DNA of 30,967 bases from JBGTIS01 sp041745535 (GTDB lineage Bacteria > Bacteroidota > Bacteroidia > Cytophagales > Cyclobacteriaceae). The notes below the pieces were generated by a model. It was given only the letters and a program-made list of their open reading frames with translations. It searched no databases and was not told the DNA's origin. Numbering within the stretch: position 1 is the stretch's first letter; the number at the start of each line of letters is the position of its first letter. Of this stretch, positions 1 to 9,223 are shown piece after piece. The position numbers were made by a program, and so were the translations under genes. The stretch is taken from positions 1-30,967 of the forward strand of contig JBGTIS010000290.1 in assembly GCA_041745535.1 (NCBI GenBank), in the 5' to 3' direction.

Positions 1-668
1 ATCTCACGCTCCAGGTTATCAATAATCTCATCCAAGGCCAGCAACTGGGCACGATTGGCGATGTTCTCATTTTTCAGGTGTATCAGCTTGTCTGCTTTGG
101 TTTTATCAGAAGCCAGCATTTTCTCTACTTTCGGGACGCGCTTGTTCAGACTTCTGTATTCATTCTGATCTTTTTTCAGGGCAGCCCTTAATTTGGATTC
201 CTGGCGCTCATCGGAGCTAATCATCTCGTTGTACTGATTGGTTTTATAATACTTGACAAAGTTTTTGGTGTATTTGCGCAAGTTGTCCATTTCCTGGGTA
301 TTCTCCACACTATTCAGTGCGAAGTCATATCCGGGCATAAAAGCCATCGCGATGGCGGTTTGTCCATCTTCAGTGAAGAATTTCACTTTCAAATCACCCT
401 GATTTTTGGCGATGGCTGGCACTAATATTTCTTTGGAAACCAGCAGGTCTTTGCCCGATTTTTTCACTTTCACATCCAACTGCTCTTTGGCGTATTTCAC
501 ATAACTTTTTTTCAGTGCCTGCGCGGGTTCTTCTATCTGAATGACCCAGGCATTGGTCATCTGTCCATCTATCTGCACTTTCTTTTCAGAGGGGGTATAA
601 GTTTGGGCATAGCTCAGGGTGCAGGCTAACAGGAGTCCTATGGCGAGTAAGGTATACTGGGTTTTCAT
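1..668 (-). CDS. Secreted coiled-coil protein of unknown function (3' end outside window)
   Basis: The reverse strand is open from an ATG at 668 down to base 1, giving about 222 codons with the C-terminus cut off by the window edge. The start MKTQYTLLAIGLLLACTLSY-AQ is a typical signal peptide, so the protein is probably periplasmic or exported. Residues about 25-125 look like a compact, probably beta-rich domain (YTPSEKKVQIDGQ..., then VKVKKSGKDLLVSKEIL). From about residue 130 the sequence becomes highly charged and helical (DERQESKLRAALKKDQNEYRSL, then KVEKMLASDKTKADKL), consistent with a long coiled coil. I do not recognise the family. It is divergent from the sigma operon at 910, with 241 bp between them. 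Confidence 0.8.
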   Translation of the reverse strand, partial: MKTQYTLLAIGLLLACTLSYAQTYTPSEKKVQIDGQMTNAWVIQIEEPAQALKKSYVKYAKEQLDVKVKKSGKDLLVSKEILVPAIAKNQGDLKVKFFTEDGQTAIAMAFMPGYDFALNSVENTQEMDNLRKYTKNFVKYYKTNQYNEMISSDERQESKLRAALKKDQNEYRSLNKRVPKVEKMLASDKTKADKLIHLKNENIANRAQLLALDEIIDNLERE

Positions 669-909
669 AATTAATTTGTGTTTAAAAGTTTAACTAAATT
701 CACTCTTATGACTGGCAGTGAGAGAAAAAGTCACACTTTTTGAAATGTTTTATTACAGGGGTGGGAAATAGCAGGAAAAATGAGTTTTGAGGGCCTCTTT
801 CATATACCTGTGCTTTCAACAAATTATTTGCAAAAAAAAAGTACCTTGGAAATGTGACTTTTAGTCATTTCTCAAGTCTTTATATGCAGGTCATAATTAT
901 TGCTAATCA
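669..909. promoter_or_regulatory. Divergent intergenic region upstream of the ECF sigma operon
   Basis: This 241-bp gap separates two divergent genes and must hold promoters for both. Facing the sigma gene, TACCTTGG at 842-849 is one mismatch from the Bacteroidota -7 element TAnnTTTG, but no TTG lies at the right distance upstream. Just downstream is a small dyad, TGACT-TTT-AGTCA, at about 855-867. A poly-A run occupies 832-840. The promoter call is weak; the dyad could be a regulator site or chance. Confidence 0.3.
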
Positions 910-1464
910 GTGGAAGCCCATCAATCGCATGAATTAAGTGATCATGACATCATTTTATTCATTGTTGAACATAAAGATTCAAAACCATTTCATATTTTGT
1001 ATGACCGGTATGCCGATAAAGTATACGCCAAATGCCTGAGTTTTACCAATAGCCAGCCGGAGGCGGAAAATTTAGCCCATGATATTTTTCTGAAAGTGTA
1101 TCTGAAATTAAAAACATTTAAGGTGGATTCGAAATTCTCTACCTGGCTGTATAGTATTACCTACAATTACTGCGTGGATTTTGTAACTAAAGCCCGTAAA
1201 ACAAAAGAAGTGTATCAGGAATACGCGGAGGAAATGCTGGTTCGTGATGATGAATATGAAGAGGAAATGTTACAAATTCGGGTAGATCAACTTAAAGTGC
1301 TGCTGGAAAAGATTAATCCCGAAGACAAAGCGTTGTTACTGATGAAATACCAGGATGATTTATCCATTAAAGAAATCGCGCTCATTACTGAGTTGAGTGA
1401 GAGTGCCGTTAAAATGCGACTGAAAAGAACCAAAGAAAAAATTGTTGAAATGTCCAGATTATGA
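910..1464 (+). CDS. ECF-family RNA polymerase sigma factor
   Basis: This 184-aa protein directs RNA polymerase to alternative promoters. Region 2 spans about residues 25-95 (FHILYDRYADKVYAKCL, then PEAENLAHDIFLKVY and FSTWLYSITYNYCVDF). Region 4 is at about 125-180 (LLLMKYQDDLSIKEIALI, then LSESAVKMRLKRTKEKI, the helix-turn-helix). The start is GTG at 910: an in-frame TAA lies just upstream at 904, and no ATG precedes region 2 in this frame. There is no separate classical anti-sigma gene; instead a 61-aa gene overlaps the stop codon by 4 nt (ATGA) and an MscS-like channel follows. The trio is probably one transcript, suggesting envelope or osmotic stress control. The regulon cannot be read from sequence. 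Confidence 0.93.
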   Translation: MEAHQSHELSDHDIILFIVEHKDSKPFHILYDRYADKVYAKCLSFTNSQPEAENLAHDIFLKVYLKLKTFKVDSKFSTWLYSITYNYCVDFVTKARKTKEVYQEYAEEMLVRDDEYEEEMLQIRVDQLKVLLEKINPEDKALLLMKYQDDLSIKEIALITELSESAVKMRLKRTKEKIVEMSRL

Positions 1465-1646
1465 CGAAAAATCCTTTTAAAGAACTAGAGCAGGAGGCGA
1501 AAGCTCCTGAAAAGCTGAAAGAAAAAGTGATGGATAGCATTGAACTGAGCGAACTGATTATGAGTATCGCTGATCTGTTCGTAGTGAAAACAGGTCAAAC
1601 TATTATAAGCCTTTTCAAATCGAAATCCCCTGATAAACCTTCTTAA
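1461..1646 (+). CDS. Small conserved-looking protein between sigma factor and MscS channel
   Basis: This is a 61-aa soluble, charged protein (MTKNPFKELEQEAKAPEKLK... ending SKSPDKPS). Its ATG overlaps the sigma stop codon (ATGA at 1461-1464) and its stop lies 2 nt before the channel gene, so it is translationally coupled to both. The N-terminal half is a lysine/glutamate-rich helix. The centre, IELSELIMSIADLFVVKTGQ, is an amphipathic stretch rather than a clear membrane segment. No zinc-binding HxxxCxxC motif of ZAS-type anti-sigma factors is present. The name is unknown. By position it may modulate the sigma factor or the channel, which is inference only. Confidence 0.75.
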   Translation: MTKNPFKELEQEAKAPEKLKEKVMDSIELSELIMSIADLFVVKTGQTIISLFKSKSPDKPS

Positions 1647-1648
1647 TT

Positions 1649-2479
1649 ATGGAAAAAATTACCGAATGGGACAATATTTTATTTTCTTCTTTGCGGGAAT
1701 TAGGCCTTACCGTAATGAGTGCACTGCCCAATATAATTGGTGCCCTCATTCTGTTACTCATTGGTTGGCTCATTGCCCGTTTAGCGCGTTTTGTGATTCG
1801 TAGGGTTTTACGAACAAAATCGCTTGAGAATGTGACGCGTTACCTTAACGAACTGCGCTGGGTACAACGATCGGAGGTAAAAGTTGATAGTGCCAGGCTC
1901 ATTGCCCGCTTTGTGTATTGGGTTATATTATTATTTTTTTTCGTGGCCGCCTCCGAAACTTTAGGATGGACGGCCGTTTCTCAAACCCTGGGTGATTTAC
2001 TGGGGTATTTGCCTGCCTTATTGAGTGCCGTGATAATCGCCATTGTAGGGCTTTATATCGCTCAGGTGGTAAAAAACCTGATTTTGGGTACGCTGCTTTC
2101 TCTGGAAATGAGCTCAGCGAAAATTATCAGCAGTTTTGTTTTTTACATCATCGCGGTTTTTGTGATCCTTACCGCGCTGGACCAGGCAGGGATAGATACT
2201 ACCATTATTACCTCAAATGTCACTTTAATTTTAGGGGCCATCATGCTTACCTTCGCCATCGCTTTTGCCCTGGCTGCCAAAGATATTTTGCGCGATATTC
2301 TCTCTTCTTTTTATGGCAGACAAAACTTTAAGGTTGGCGACCTGATTAAAGTGAATGGTATGGAAGGTGAAATAATCCGAATAGACAGTATTTCGGTGGT
2401 TATTAAAACCCCTGCCTCAGAAATTGTATTACCCGCCCATATCCTCATCTCTGAAAAAATAGAAAAGCTCACCACCTAA
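1649..2479 (+). CDS. MscS-like mechanosensitive ion channel protein
   Basis: This 276-aa inner-membrane protein would gate in response to membrane tension and release solutes on osmotic downshift. The N-terminal part has conserved TM-helix repeats of the kind seen in CmpX-like proteins: IIGALILLLIGWLIARLARF at about 28-47, a second hydrophobic helix at about 87-105, LLSAVIIAIVGLYIAQVVKN at about 122-142, and another at about 160-182. The pore-like helix follows (MLTFAIAFALAAKDILRDIL), leading into the MscS beta domain (FKVGDLIKVNGMEGEIIRID... to VVIKTPASEIVLPAH). The cytoplasmic alpha/beta vestibule is missing, so it is a short form. It is the last gene of the sigma operon, 2 nt after the 61-aa gene. 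Confidence 0.92.
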   Translation: MEKITEWDNILFSSLRELGLTVMSALPNIIGALILLLIGWLIARLARFVIRRVLRTKSLENVTRYLNELRWVQRSEVKVDSARLIARFVYWVILLFFFVAASETLGWTAVSQTLGDLLGYLPALLSAVIIAIVGLYIAQVVKNLILGTLLSLEMSSAKIISSFVFYIIAVFVILTALDQAGIDTTIITSNVTLILGAIMLTFAIAFALAAKDILRDILSSFYGRQNFKVGDLIKVNGMEGEIIRIDSISVVIKTPASEIVLPAHILISEKIEKLTT

Positions 2480-2515
2480 AAAACGCATTCGACAATCTCA
2501 GATTTTCTTCCTTTT

Positions 2516-4906
2516 CTACTCACTTCTTAGTGAATTCACTGGATTGGCGATGGCGGCTTTTATCGATTGCCAACTAATGGTGATCAGCGCGATCATCATA
2601 GTGAAAACCCCTGAAAAGATAAAAATCCATCCACTGAGCTGGGCCTGATAGGCAAAATCCTGCAGCCACCGGAACATCAGGTACCAGGCTAGGGGCATAG
2701 CGATTATAAACGCGATCGCGATCAGTTTCAGATAGTCTTTTGATAACAGGAAAACAATGGTTTGTACGGAAGCTCCCAGAATTTTACGAACCCCAATTTC
2801 TTTGGTACGCTGTACCGTAATATAAGAAGTTAAAGCCAGCAGCCCCAGGCAGGCAATAAAAATAGCCAGTCCTGAGAAATAAAGAAACAGGCTGCCAAAA
2901 CGCTCTTCTGCCCGGTACTGTTTATTGAAGGCTTCATCCAGAAACATAAAATCAAAGGGGCGTTGCGGCACCAGTTCCTGCCAGGTTGTTTTAATTTGCT
3001 CAATGGTAGCCGGCATCTGTGCTGCCGCGATATTCACAGAAAACATGCTTAGGCTGTTCAGATCAATCCGGATGGTAAGGGGTTTTACCTCATTTTGCAA
3101 TGAGGTGTAATGAAAGTTTTTGATCACACCTATAATCTTTCCTTCCCGACCCCACTGTGAAAACTTTTTTCCAATAATAGCATCCGGGGAAGCGTATCCT
3201 AAACTAGCCACCGTTTTTTCATTTACAATGATAGCCTCGGTAGAGTCGGTAGAAAAATTGAGGGAGAATTTTCTGCCGGCAGCCATGTAGATCTGGTATT
3301 GATCCAGAAAATCATAATCAACCGAATACAGATCAATATTAGAAGCCTGCATTTCGCCGGACGGATTTTCAATGAGCATATATGCTCCTTCATTACCAAA
3401 GCTGGGGGCGGTAGCAGAAGCGGATACGGATTTCACACCTGGAATTTGTGCCAGGCTTCTTTTAATGGTCTCACTTTTTTTACCTACTGCCGGATCGCCC
3501 CTGAAAGGCAGGATCATGACCTGTTCTTTATTAAAACCCAAAGGCTGGCTGCGCAGAAAATCCAACTGCTGGTACACCACAATGGTTCCAATGATTAACG
3601 CGATAGATACGGCAAACTGAAACACAACCAGCGTTTTCCGCAACGCGATTCCTTTTCTATTTCCTAAAAACTTGCCTTTTAACACCAACACCGGTTTAAA
3701 GCCTGAAAGTACCAGTGCCGGATAAGTACCCGCCAGTAAGCCCACCAGCGGCACCATACATGCAAAAGCTATCCACACATCAGGATTACTAATCAGGCTG
3801 GTTGTAATGGTTTTACCTGAAATTTGATTAAATACTGACAGCAGTGCTTCACTCAATGTAATAGCCAGTAAGCAGGATATCAAGCTAAATACCATTGATT
3901 CTCCCAGAAACTGTAAGGCGAGTTGCTTGCGGGAAGCACCGATTACTTTCCTGATGCCAACCTCACGGGAACGTTCTACGGAACGGGCAATGGCCAGGTT
4001 CATAAAATTAACACAGGCCAGTACCAGAATAAAAATGGCAATGATAGAGAAAATATAGATGTTGTTGATGTTGCCATATTCCGGAGCCAGCCGGTCAGAA
4101 TGCAGATACACATCGGGCAAAGGTTCCAGGTAAAGATTGTAATGCATATTGACCTCTTTAGACAAATCTTCGGTATGCCGGTCAATAAATGCCTGCAGTT
4201 TGCCTTCAAAAGCTTTATAATTGTGCTGTTCTGGTAACAACACAAAGGTGAAATATCCAAAACTCCCCCAGGCGCCATCGGTATAAGGAGCCAGTTTTTC
4301 TGTAACGGTAGAAAGGGAAAGTACCATATCGAACTGGAATTGAGAATTAGCCGGTACATTTTCCATAATACCCGTCACCATGGCATCGTACTCATTGTTT
4401 AATCGCAGCGACTGTCCCATCGGGTTTTCATTACCAAAGTATTTTTGGGCCACATCTTCGGTAAGTACCAGGCTGAAGGGTAAGGCCAGCGCTTTTTGAG
4501 GATCGCCTTGTAACAGCTTATAATCAAATATTTCGAATAAAGTACTGTCGGCCTGCATCACTCCATCTTCCTGATATTTATTTTCACCTTTTTGCAGTAA
4601 ATAGCTGCCATTACCCATCCTGACCGATGCTAACACTTCCGGAAAGTCTTTGGCCAGATAAGGCCCTACCGGTCCGGCACATACTGCTGCATTGATGGTT
4701 TCGGTACTGGTTTTGATATCAGTTACTACCCGGTAAATCCGGTCGGCTTTGGTGTGGAACTGATCATAACTCAGTTCATGACGAACATACAACAAAATGA
4801 GCAGGCAGCAACTCATGCCAATGGTAAGCCCCAGTACATTGATGGCTGAATAGAACTTTTGTTTCCGCAGATTGCGCAGGGCGGTGGTCAGATAATTTTT
4901 TAACAT
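2516..4906 (-). CDS. ABC transporter permease, FtsX/MacB type (duplicated)
   Basis: This 796-aa inner-membrane permease is built from two similar halves. Each half has an N-terminal TM helix, a MacB-type periplasmic domain and three C-terminal TM helices. The first TM is in MLKNYLTTALRNLRKQKFYSAINVLGLTIG. The FtsX signature occurs twice: SREVGIRKVIGASRKQL at about residue 310, and RTKEIGVRKILGASVQTI at about 700. It ends in NPVNSLRSE, the tail shared by the three permeases here. The family works in envelope transport or mechanotransmission with a MacB/LolD-like ATPase; no ATPase is encoded in the window, and the substrate is unknown. It starts on the base after the upstream permease stop, so the two are co-transcribed. 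Confidence 0.93.
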   Translation of the reverse strand: MLKNYLTTALRNLRKQKFYSAINVLGLTIGMSCCLLILLYVRHELSYDQFHTKADRIYRVVTDIKTSTETINAAVCAGPVGPYLAKDFPEVLASVRMGNGSYLLQKGENKYQEDGVMQADSTLFEIFDYKLLQGDPQKALALPFSLVLTEDVAQKYFGNENPMGQSLRLNNEYDAMVTGIMENVPANSQFQFDMVLSLSTVTEKLAPYTDGAWGSFGYFTFVLLPEQHNYKAFEGKLQAFIDRHTEDLSKEVNMHYNLYLEPLPDVYLHSDRLAPEYGNINNIYIFSIIAIFILVLACVNFMNLAIARSVERSREVGIRKVIGASRKQLALQFLGESMVFSLISCLLAITLSEALLSVFNQISGKTITTSLISNPDVWIAFACMVPLVGLLAGTYPALVLSGFKPVLVLKGKFLGNRKGIALRKTLVVFQFAVSIALIIGTIVVYQQLDFLRSQPLGFNKEQVMILPFRGDPAVGKKSETIKRSLAQIPGVKSVSASATAPSFGNEGAYMLIENPSGEMQASNIDLYSVDYDFLDQYQIYMAAGRKFSLNFSTDSTEAIIVNEKTVASLGYASPDAIIGKKFSQWGREGKIIGVIKNFHYTSLQNEVKPLTIRIDLNSLSMFSVNIAAAQMPATIEQIKTTWQELVPQRPFDFMFLDEAFNKQYRAEERFGSLFLYFSGLAIFIACLGLLALTSYITVQRTKEIGVRKILGASVQTIVFLLSKDYLKLIAIAFIIAMPLAWYLMFRWLQDFAYQAQLSGWIFIFSGVFTMMIALITISWQSIKAAIANPVNSLRSE

Positions 4907-7285
4907 TTATTCATTTTTTAAAGAGTCTACCGGATTGACCAACGCGGCCCGAATGGCCCTGGAGCCTACCGTGATAAAAGCAACTGCCAAAGCCAATACA
5001 ATTACCAGCACAAAAGGAATAAGAGTAATGTCCATTTGGTAGGCAAAATTGTTTAACCATTGCCCCGTGAGCCAGAAAGCGATAGGAGCGGCGATGAGGC
5101 CGGCAATCAGTACCAGTTTCATAAAATCTTTTCCCATCAGCAGCACAATTTGTCGCACCGAAGCGCCCAGCACTTTGCGCACCCCAATTTCTTTAATGCG
5201 AAGTTCGGCCATATATGAAGCTAAAGCAAATAAGCCTAAGGTAGCAATCAGTAACGTCAGCAAAGTGGCATACAATAAGGTTTGTCCCAACCTTTCCTGT
5301 TCGGCATACAAACCGGCAAAATCATCGTCCAGAAACGTATAGCGCATAGGATGTGCGGGTTCTATCTGTTTCCAGGCCTGTTCGATGGTTTGAATGGTAC
5401 TACGCGCATCCTGAGCGGAAAGCCTGATCGCTACATTACCAATCCAACCTCCGCGCAAGGCATTGATGGCACCCGAAATGGCGAGGGGTTCTATTTTATC
5501 TTCCAGACTGTGGTAATGGAAATCCTCCACCACGCCGACAATCGTTCCCTGTCCTTCCGAAAAACTTATTTTGATAGGATACCCAATCGGATCTTTGATA
5601 TGATATTCTTTGACAAAAGCCTCATTTACTACAAAGGTTTGCGTGGTAGTATCGGCCTCCGACAGAAACCGGCCTTCTATCATTTTCAGGTTCAGGGCAT
5701 CGGCATAGTCGTGATCAGTAAAGTAAATATCCACAAACTGATCTGTTTCTATGCCTTCAATTTTGAAGGCATAATCCGATTCATTCTGCCCGGGCAGGGT
5801 GGTAGTGCCTGAAATACTTTTGATACCGGTATGCTGTCGCGACTGTTGTTTAAAAGATTCCAGCTTGCGATACGTCTGGTTGGTGTTGGTTTTGATTACC
5901 ATTACCTGTTCCGGCTGAAAGCCCAGCTCCTGGCTTTGCATATAATTTACCTGCTGATAAATAAAAAACATCACAATGGCAGCTACCATGGCTCCGGTAA
6001 ACTGGGCCACCACCATGCCGTGCCGGAGTATTTTTCCTTTATCTTTCCGCAGCCATTGCCCTTTCAGCACATCGGTAGGCCGATAAGCTGCCAGAAAGAA
6101 AGCCGGATAACTGCCTGAAAGTATCCCCAGGGTTACTACGATAAGCAGCAGGTAACCGATAATACTTTTCCAGAGCGTAAAGTTGATAATCAGGTCACGA
6201 TTCACAATTGTTTCGAAAGCAGGTAAAACCAAACCTGCCAGCATCATGGCCAGTGGTAAAGCCAGGAAAGCCTGCAAGGTAGCTTCTGTAAGAAATTGCG
6301 TAACCAGTTGCCGGTTTGTGGCACCGTTTACCTTGCGGACACCCACTTCACGGGCCCTTTTGGTGGCCTGGGCTGTAGCTAAATTCATATAGTTAATACT
6401 GGCAATGGCCAGTATCAGCAGGGCCACGATACCGATGATGTACACCGTACGCAGGTTGCCTTCGCCGGTAAAAGGACCGCCCACCTGTGCATGATCCTGA
6501 TCTAAATGAATGTCGGCAAGTTGCTGTAGTTTCCAGTCGGGCAGTCTTTTCCAGGAATCGCCAACCTCCGCTTTGATGCGGGGGGTTATGTTATCCGTGA
6601 TTTTTTTCTCCAGCAAACTGATGTTGGCTCCCTGTTCCAAAGCCACATAGGTAGCCGGACTGTTGCCCGTCCAGGCATCCCGGTAGGTGGTATCGCGCAG
6701 CACCACATCCACGTCAAAGTGCGTATTACTCTGAAATGGCGCTAATACACCCGTTACTTGAAAGTCCCGTTCGTCGTTGAACACAATAATTTTCCCTAAC
6801 GGATTCTTTTCTCCAAACAAGGTGTTTGCCAACGACGAGCTTATGAGTGCCGCATCCGGACTTTGCAGGGCCGTAGCCGCGTCTCCGTGGTTCAACGCAA
6901 AAGGGAAAACCTGCAGAAAACTGCTGTCGGCACCAATGGCATGCCGCACATACAACGACTTTTGCTGGTCGGTGGTAGCTACCATTACTTCTCCGATATC
7001 ATCCATGCGCGTGGCACTTTTAATCTCTGGAAATTCAGTACTTAATACCCCGGCCAGCGGAAGTGGGGTATAGGCGGTACCATGGCTCTTTTCAAATTGC
7101 CGGTAAACCTGGTAAATGTTCTCGTGGTTAGGAATCCATTGGTTATAACTCAGTTCATGGCGGATATAGATAATAGCCAGAATGGCTACGGCAATGGCAA
7201 GGGTAAGGCCGGTAAGGTTAACCAGTGAATAGACCTTCTGTTTTTTAAAGCTTCTTACAGCTACCAAAAAATAGTTATTCAGCAT
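4907..7285 (-). CDS. ABC transporter permease, FtsX/MacB type (duplicated)
   Basis: This 792-aa protein is a paralogue of its neighbour, with the same two-half plan. TM1 lies in VYSLVNLTGLTLAIAVAILA. A MacB-like periplasmic domain follows to about residue 240. Then come three TM helices with KRAREVGVRKVNGATNRQLV, a second periplasmic domain at about 455-655, and a final TM bundle preceded by LRIKEIGVRKVLGASVRQIV. The tail is NPVDSLKNE. It is the first gene of a two-gene unit: its stop codon (4907-4909) directly abuts the next start (4906) with no spacer. The pair may form a heteromeric permease. The partner ATPase must be encoded elsewhere. Confidence 0.93.
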   Translation of the reverse strand: MLNNYFLVAVRSFKKQKVYSLVNLTGLTLAIAVAILAIIYIRHELSYNQWIPNHENIYQVYRQFEKSHGTAYTPLPLAGVLSTEFPEIKSATRMDDIGEVMVATTDQQKSLYVRHAIGADSSFLQVFPFALNHGDAATALQSPDAALISSSLANTLFGEKNPLGKIIVFNDERDFQVTGVLAPFQSNTHFDVDVVLRDTTYRDAWTGNSPATYVALEQGANISLLEKKITDNITPRIKAEVGDSWKRLPDWKLQQLADIHLDQDHAQVGGPFTGEGNLRTVYIIGIVALLILAIASINYMNLATAQATKRAREVGVRKVNGATNRQLVTQFLTEATLQAFLALPLAMMLAGLVLPAFETIVNRDLIINFTLWKSIIGYLLLIVVTLGILSGSYPAFFLAAYRPTDVLKGQWLRKDKGKILRHGMVVAQFTGAMVAAIVMFFIYQQVNYMQSQELGFQPEQVMVIKTNTNQTYRKLESFKQQSRQHTGIKSISGTTTLPGQNESDYAFKIEGIETDQFVDIYFTDHDYADALNLKMIEGRFLSEADTTTQTFVVNEAFVKEYHIKDPIGYPIKISFSEGQGTIVGVVEDFHYHSLEDKIEPLAISGAINALRGGWIGNVAIRLSAQDARSTIQTIEQAWKQIEPAHPMRYTFLDDDFAGLYAEQERLGQTLLYATLLTLLIATLGLFALASYMAELRIKEIGVRKVLGASVRQIVLLMGKDFMKLVLIAGLIAAPIAFWLTGQWLNNFAYQMDITLIPFVLVIVLALAVAFITVGSRAIRAALVNPVDSLKNE

Positions 7286-7485
7286 AAATTGAGGTATACA
7301 ATTTGGTTTTCAATATTATATGGAAAAAAGTATGCCATCTGCTTAGGCAGGGTTTACAGGCAGATTGCGGCAAAAACAAGTGTACGCCACAGGACAATAC
7401 CGTACGTTTTCGGACAGCATGTTTAATGGTTTTTAATTGAAAAGGATGTGTATTTTAAATTACACTTGGTGAGATTGGAAGATTT

Positions 7486-7726
7486 TCAATTCTTTAAAAA
7501 ATCATCAGGTGTAATATCAGCCTGTTTCAGAATCGCTCGTAAAGTACCTTCTGGCATGTCTCCTGGATGATTGGGCCTCAATTAATTTTTTAGCAATATC
7601 GCGTGCGATTTCAATAGTTTCATTAATAATTCTTCCTTGTGCTACCAATCCCTGAATGCTATCTGAAGTTGCCAGATAAAATCCTTCCGGAAGTTTTTCT
7701 ATATGTAGATTCAACAGTTTTTCCAT
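7486..7726 (-). pseudogene. hicBA toxin-antitoxin remnant: HicB N-terminus joined out of frame to HicA C-terminus
   Basis: Reading from an ATG at 7726, the first 50 or so residues (MEKLLNLHIEKLPEGFYLAT, then SIQGLVAQGRIINETIEIARD and AKKLIEAQ) look like a HicB-type antitoxin. The frame then runs into unrelated sequence and stops at 7517. In the neighbouring reverse frame, from about 7580 down to a TGA at 7486-7488, the DNA encodes RPNHPGDMPEGTLRAI, then LKQADITPDDFLKN. This matches the usual HicA C-terminus (HPGKxxxxGTLRxILKxAGI...). The simplest reading is one deletion that removed the end of hicB and the start of hicA, leaving a frameshifted joint near 7575-7582. HicA's catalytic histidine region is gone, so no active toxin is expected. 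Its promoter is still visible. Confidence 0.75.
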
Positions 7727-7740
7727 CTCAATTTTTTACT

Positions 7741-7771
7741 TAAAGATAATATTTAATTAAATGAGCTACAA
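7741..7771 (-). promoter_or_regulatory. Candidate Bacteroidota promoter of the hicBA remnant
   Basis: On the reverse strand, TTG (7771-7769), a 20-nt spacer and TATCTTTA (7748-7741) fit the TTG-N19/20-TAnnTTTG pattern with one mismatch in the -7 box. The predicted transcription start lies about 10-15 nt before the ATG at 7726. It matches the family pattern, but no expression evidence is available. Confidence 0.45.
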
Positions 7772-7909
7772 TGATTTGGTTTGCAGGGGTTATTGAACGT
7801 TACCATAATCTTTAGCCTGTGTACTAACAACCTATTGATATTGCGATAATGTTTATAGTTTTTATTAATAGAATAAAAATTTTGATAACATACAGTTTTG
7901 CAAAATAAA
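7772..7909. other. AT-rich spacer with no gene
   Basis: This AT-rich spacer separates the hicBA remnant from the 3' end of the MBL-fold gene. No open frame, hairpin or repeat stands out. Confidence 0.5.
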
Positions 7910-9223
7910 TCAATTCATGGCAGCACTTTTAGGTTTTGTTTCGTAAGGGCCGAATACTTTGGTTACCTCATTTTCTTCATTGTTGTCGTTCAGGATAATG
8001 ACATAATAGTTGGTGCCGCCGGGCATTACCCTGAGTACAATATGACCTTCCGTACTTTTATAGGCATTTTCCAGCGAAGGACCGATCACGATTTTATTGG
8101 CTTCCAGCATATTGGTGGCAAACAAATCACGAGGGCCGGGATACAGCACCTGTGAAGTAATTCTCCGCAACACCTCATGCCCGGGATGGTCCGACGACCA
8201 CACTTCTTCAATCCAAACCCTGGGGCGTAGGGTACTGACGTTGAAATTATTGTGCGCATCACGGTTGCCGTGGTGGTCCATCACCGCTACGTCTACTTCA
8301 CCCACCGCTTTGGCTACAGGCGTTTCCACATCCTGCCAATCGGGCTGCCCCGGGTCTACTATGCCGGGAATATCGCCGCCGGTGTAGTAGCGGAACGGCC
8401 CGTAATCGATACGAATGACTAAACTAAGCGGATTTTCTCCGGGCATGGCGGAGGGAGTAGGGGTGGGGAAAAGTTCAATGGTTTCTTCGCCTTTGCCCGT
8501 CCAGGTGGTGCCATTGGCTTTAACGTTCCGCACTTTAAAATCAGGGTAACTGGCCGGCTCGTGCACCAGCACAATCTGGTCGCTTTTTCCTGCCCGCAAT
8601 AGTTCGGGTCGCATGCCTTTCTTTTTCTGGCTTTCCAGAAAATTCCAGTAATTTTCTATGGATTTGTAATAATTAGCCTCTTCCGGATCGGCTTCCGCTT
8701 TTTTCTTCACTTCCTCGCTTTTCATGTCAAAAGGACAGTTGTAGTACGGATAACCCCGGTCTATCATTTTTTTGATAGGAATGAGGTCGCCCACACCGGC
8801 GATACCCGTCAGGTAATAATCGCCGGAAGCGGATAATTTCGCGCCCGGATAATAACTACCAAAATGATCGTCGTGGAAATGGGTAATCAATGCGTAATCA
8901 ATCACCGGGTTTTCGGTGTCGGGAGAAAACTTTCTAATGTATTGGGCAATCCACTCATAGGGCATTTTGGTGTAGTTAGGATGCAGGGGCGCATTGCGCG
9001 GCGAAAGCGTACGCGGACTGGTAGGATTCATTTCGCCGGCATCAATCAGAAAGGTGGTGCCATCGGGCAGAATGGCAAAAGCCGCGTCGCCCCGGCCGGT
9101 ATTAATGTGGTGGATATCCAGCATGCCTTCCTGCCAGGTTGGTAAGGGCTTCCCGATATCCTGTCCAAAAGCCAGCGAAGTATAAAAGATAAGCAGAATA
9201 AGGGATAATGTTTGGAAGTTCAT
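7910..9223 (-). CDS. Secreted metallo-beta-lactamase-fold hydrolase (ComEC-like MBL)
   Basis: This 437-aa exported hydrolase has an N-terminal signal peptide (MNFQTLSLILLIFYTSLAFG, then QD). The fold opens with LDIHHINTGRGDAAFAILPD and FLIDAGE, the arrangement seen in ComEC-type MBL domains. The metal site HFHDDH (HxHxDH) is at residues 115-120. Further probable ligands are in YYTGGDIPG and VMDHHGNRDAHNN. An insertion of about 100 residues, lysine-rich and helical (MKSEEVKKKAEADPEEANYY), lies between the metal motif and the later ligands. The substrate is unknown; the family includes nucleases, phosphodiesterases and lactonases. It is a single gene, about 130 bp after the VOC gene on the same strand. 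Confidence 0.88.
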   Translation of the reverse strand: MNFQTLSLILLIFYTSLAFGQDIGKPLPTWQEGMLDIHHINTGRGDAAFAILPDGTTFLIDAGEMNPTSPRTLSPRNAPLHPNYTKMPYEWIAQYIRKFSPDTENPVIDYALITHFHDDHFGSYYPGAKLSASGDYYLTGIAGVGDLIPIKKMIDRGYPYYNCPFDMKSEEVKKKAEADPEEANYYKSIENYWNFLESQKKKGMRPELLRAGKSDQIVLVHEPASYPDFKVRNVKANGTTWTGKGEETIELFPTPTPSAMPGENPLSLVIRIDYGPFRYYTGGDIPGIVDPGQPDWQDVETPVAKAVGEVDVAVMDHHGNRDAHNNFNVSTLRPRVWIEEVWSSDHPGHEVLRRITSQVLYPGPRDLFATNMLEANKIVIGPSLENAYKSTEGHIVLRVMPGGTNYYVIILNDNNEENEVTKVFGPYETKPKSAAMN

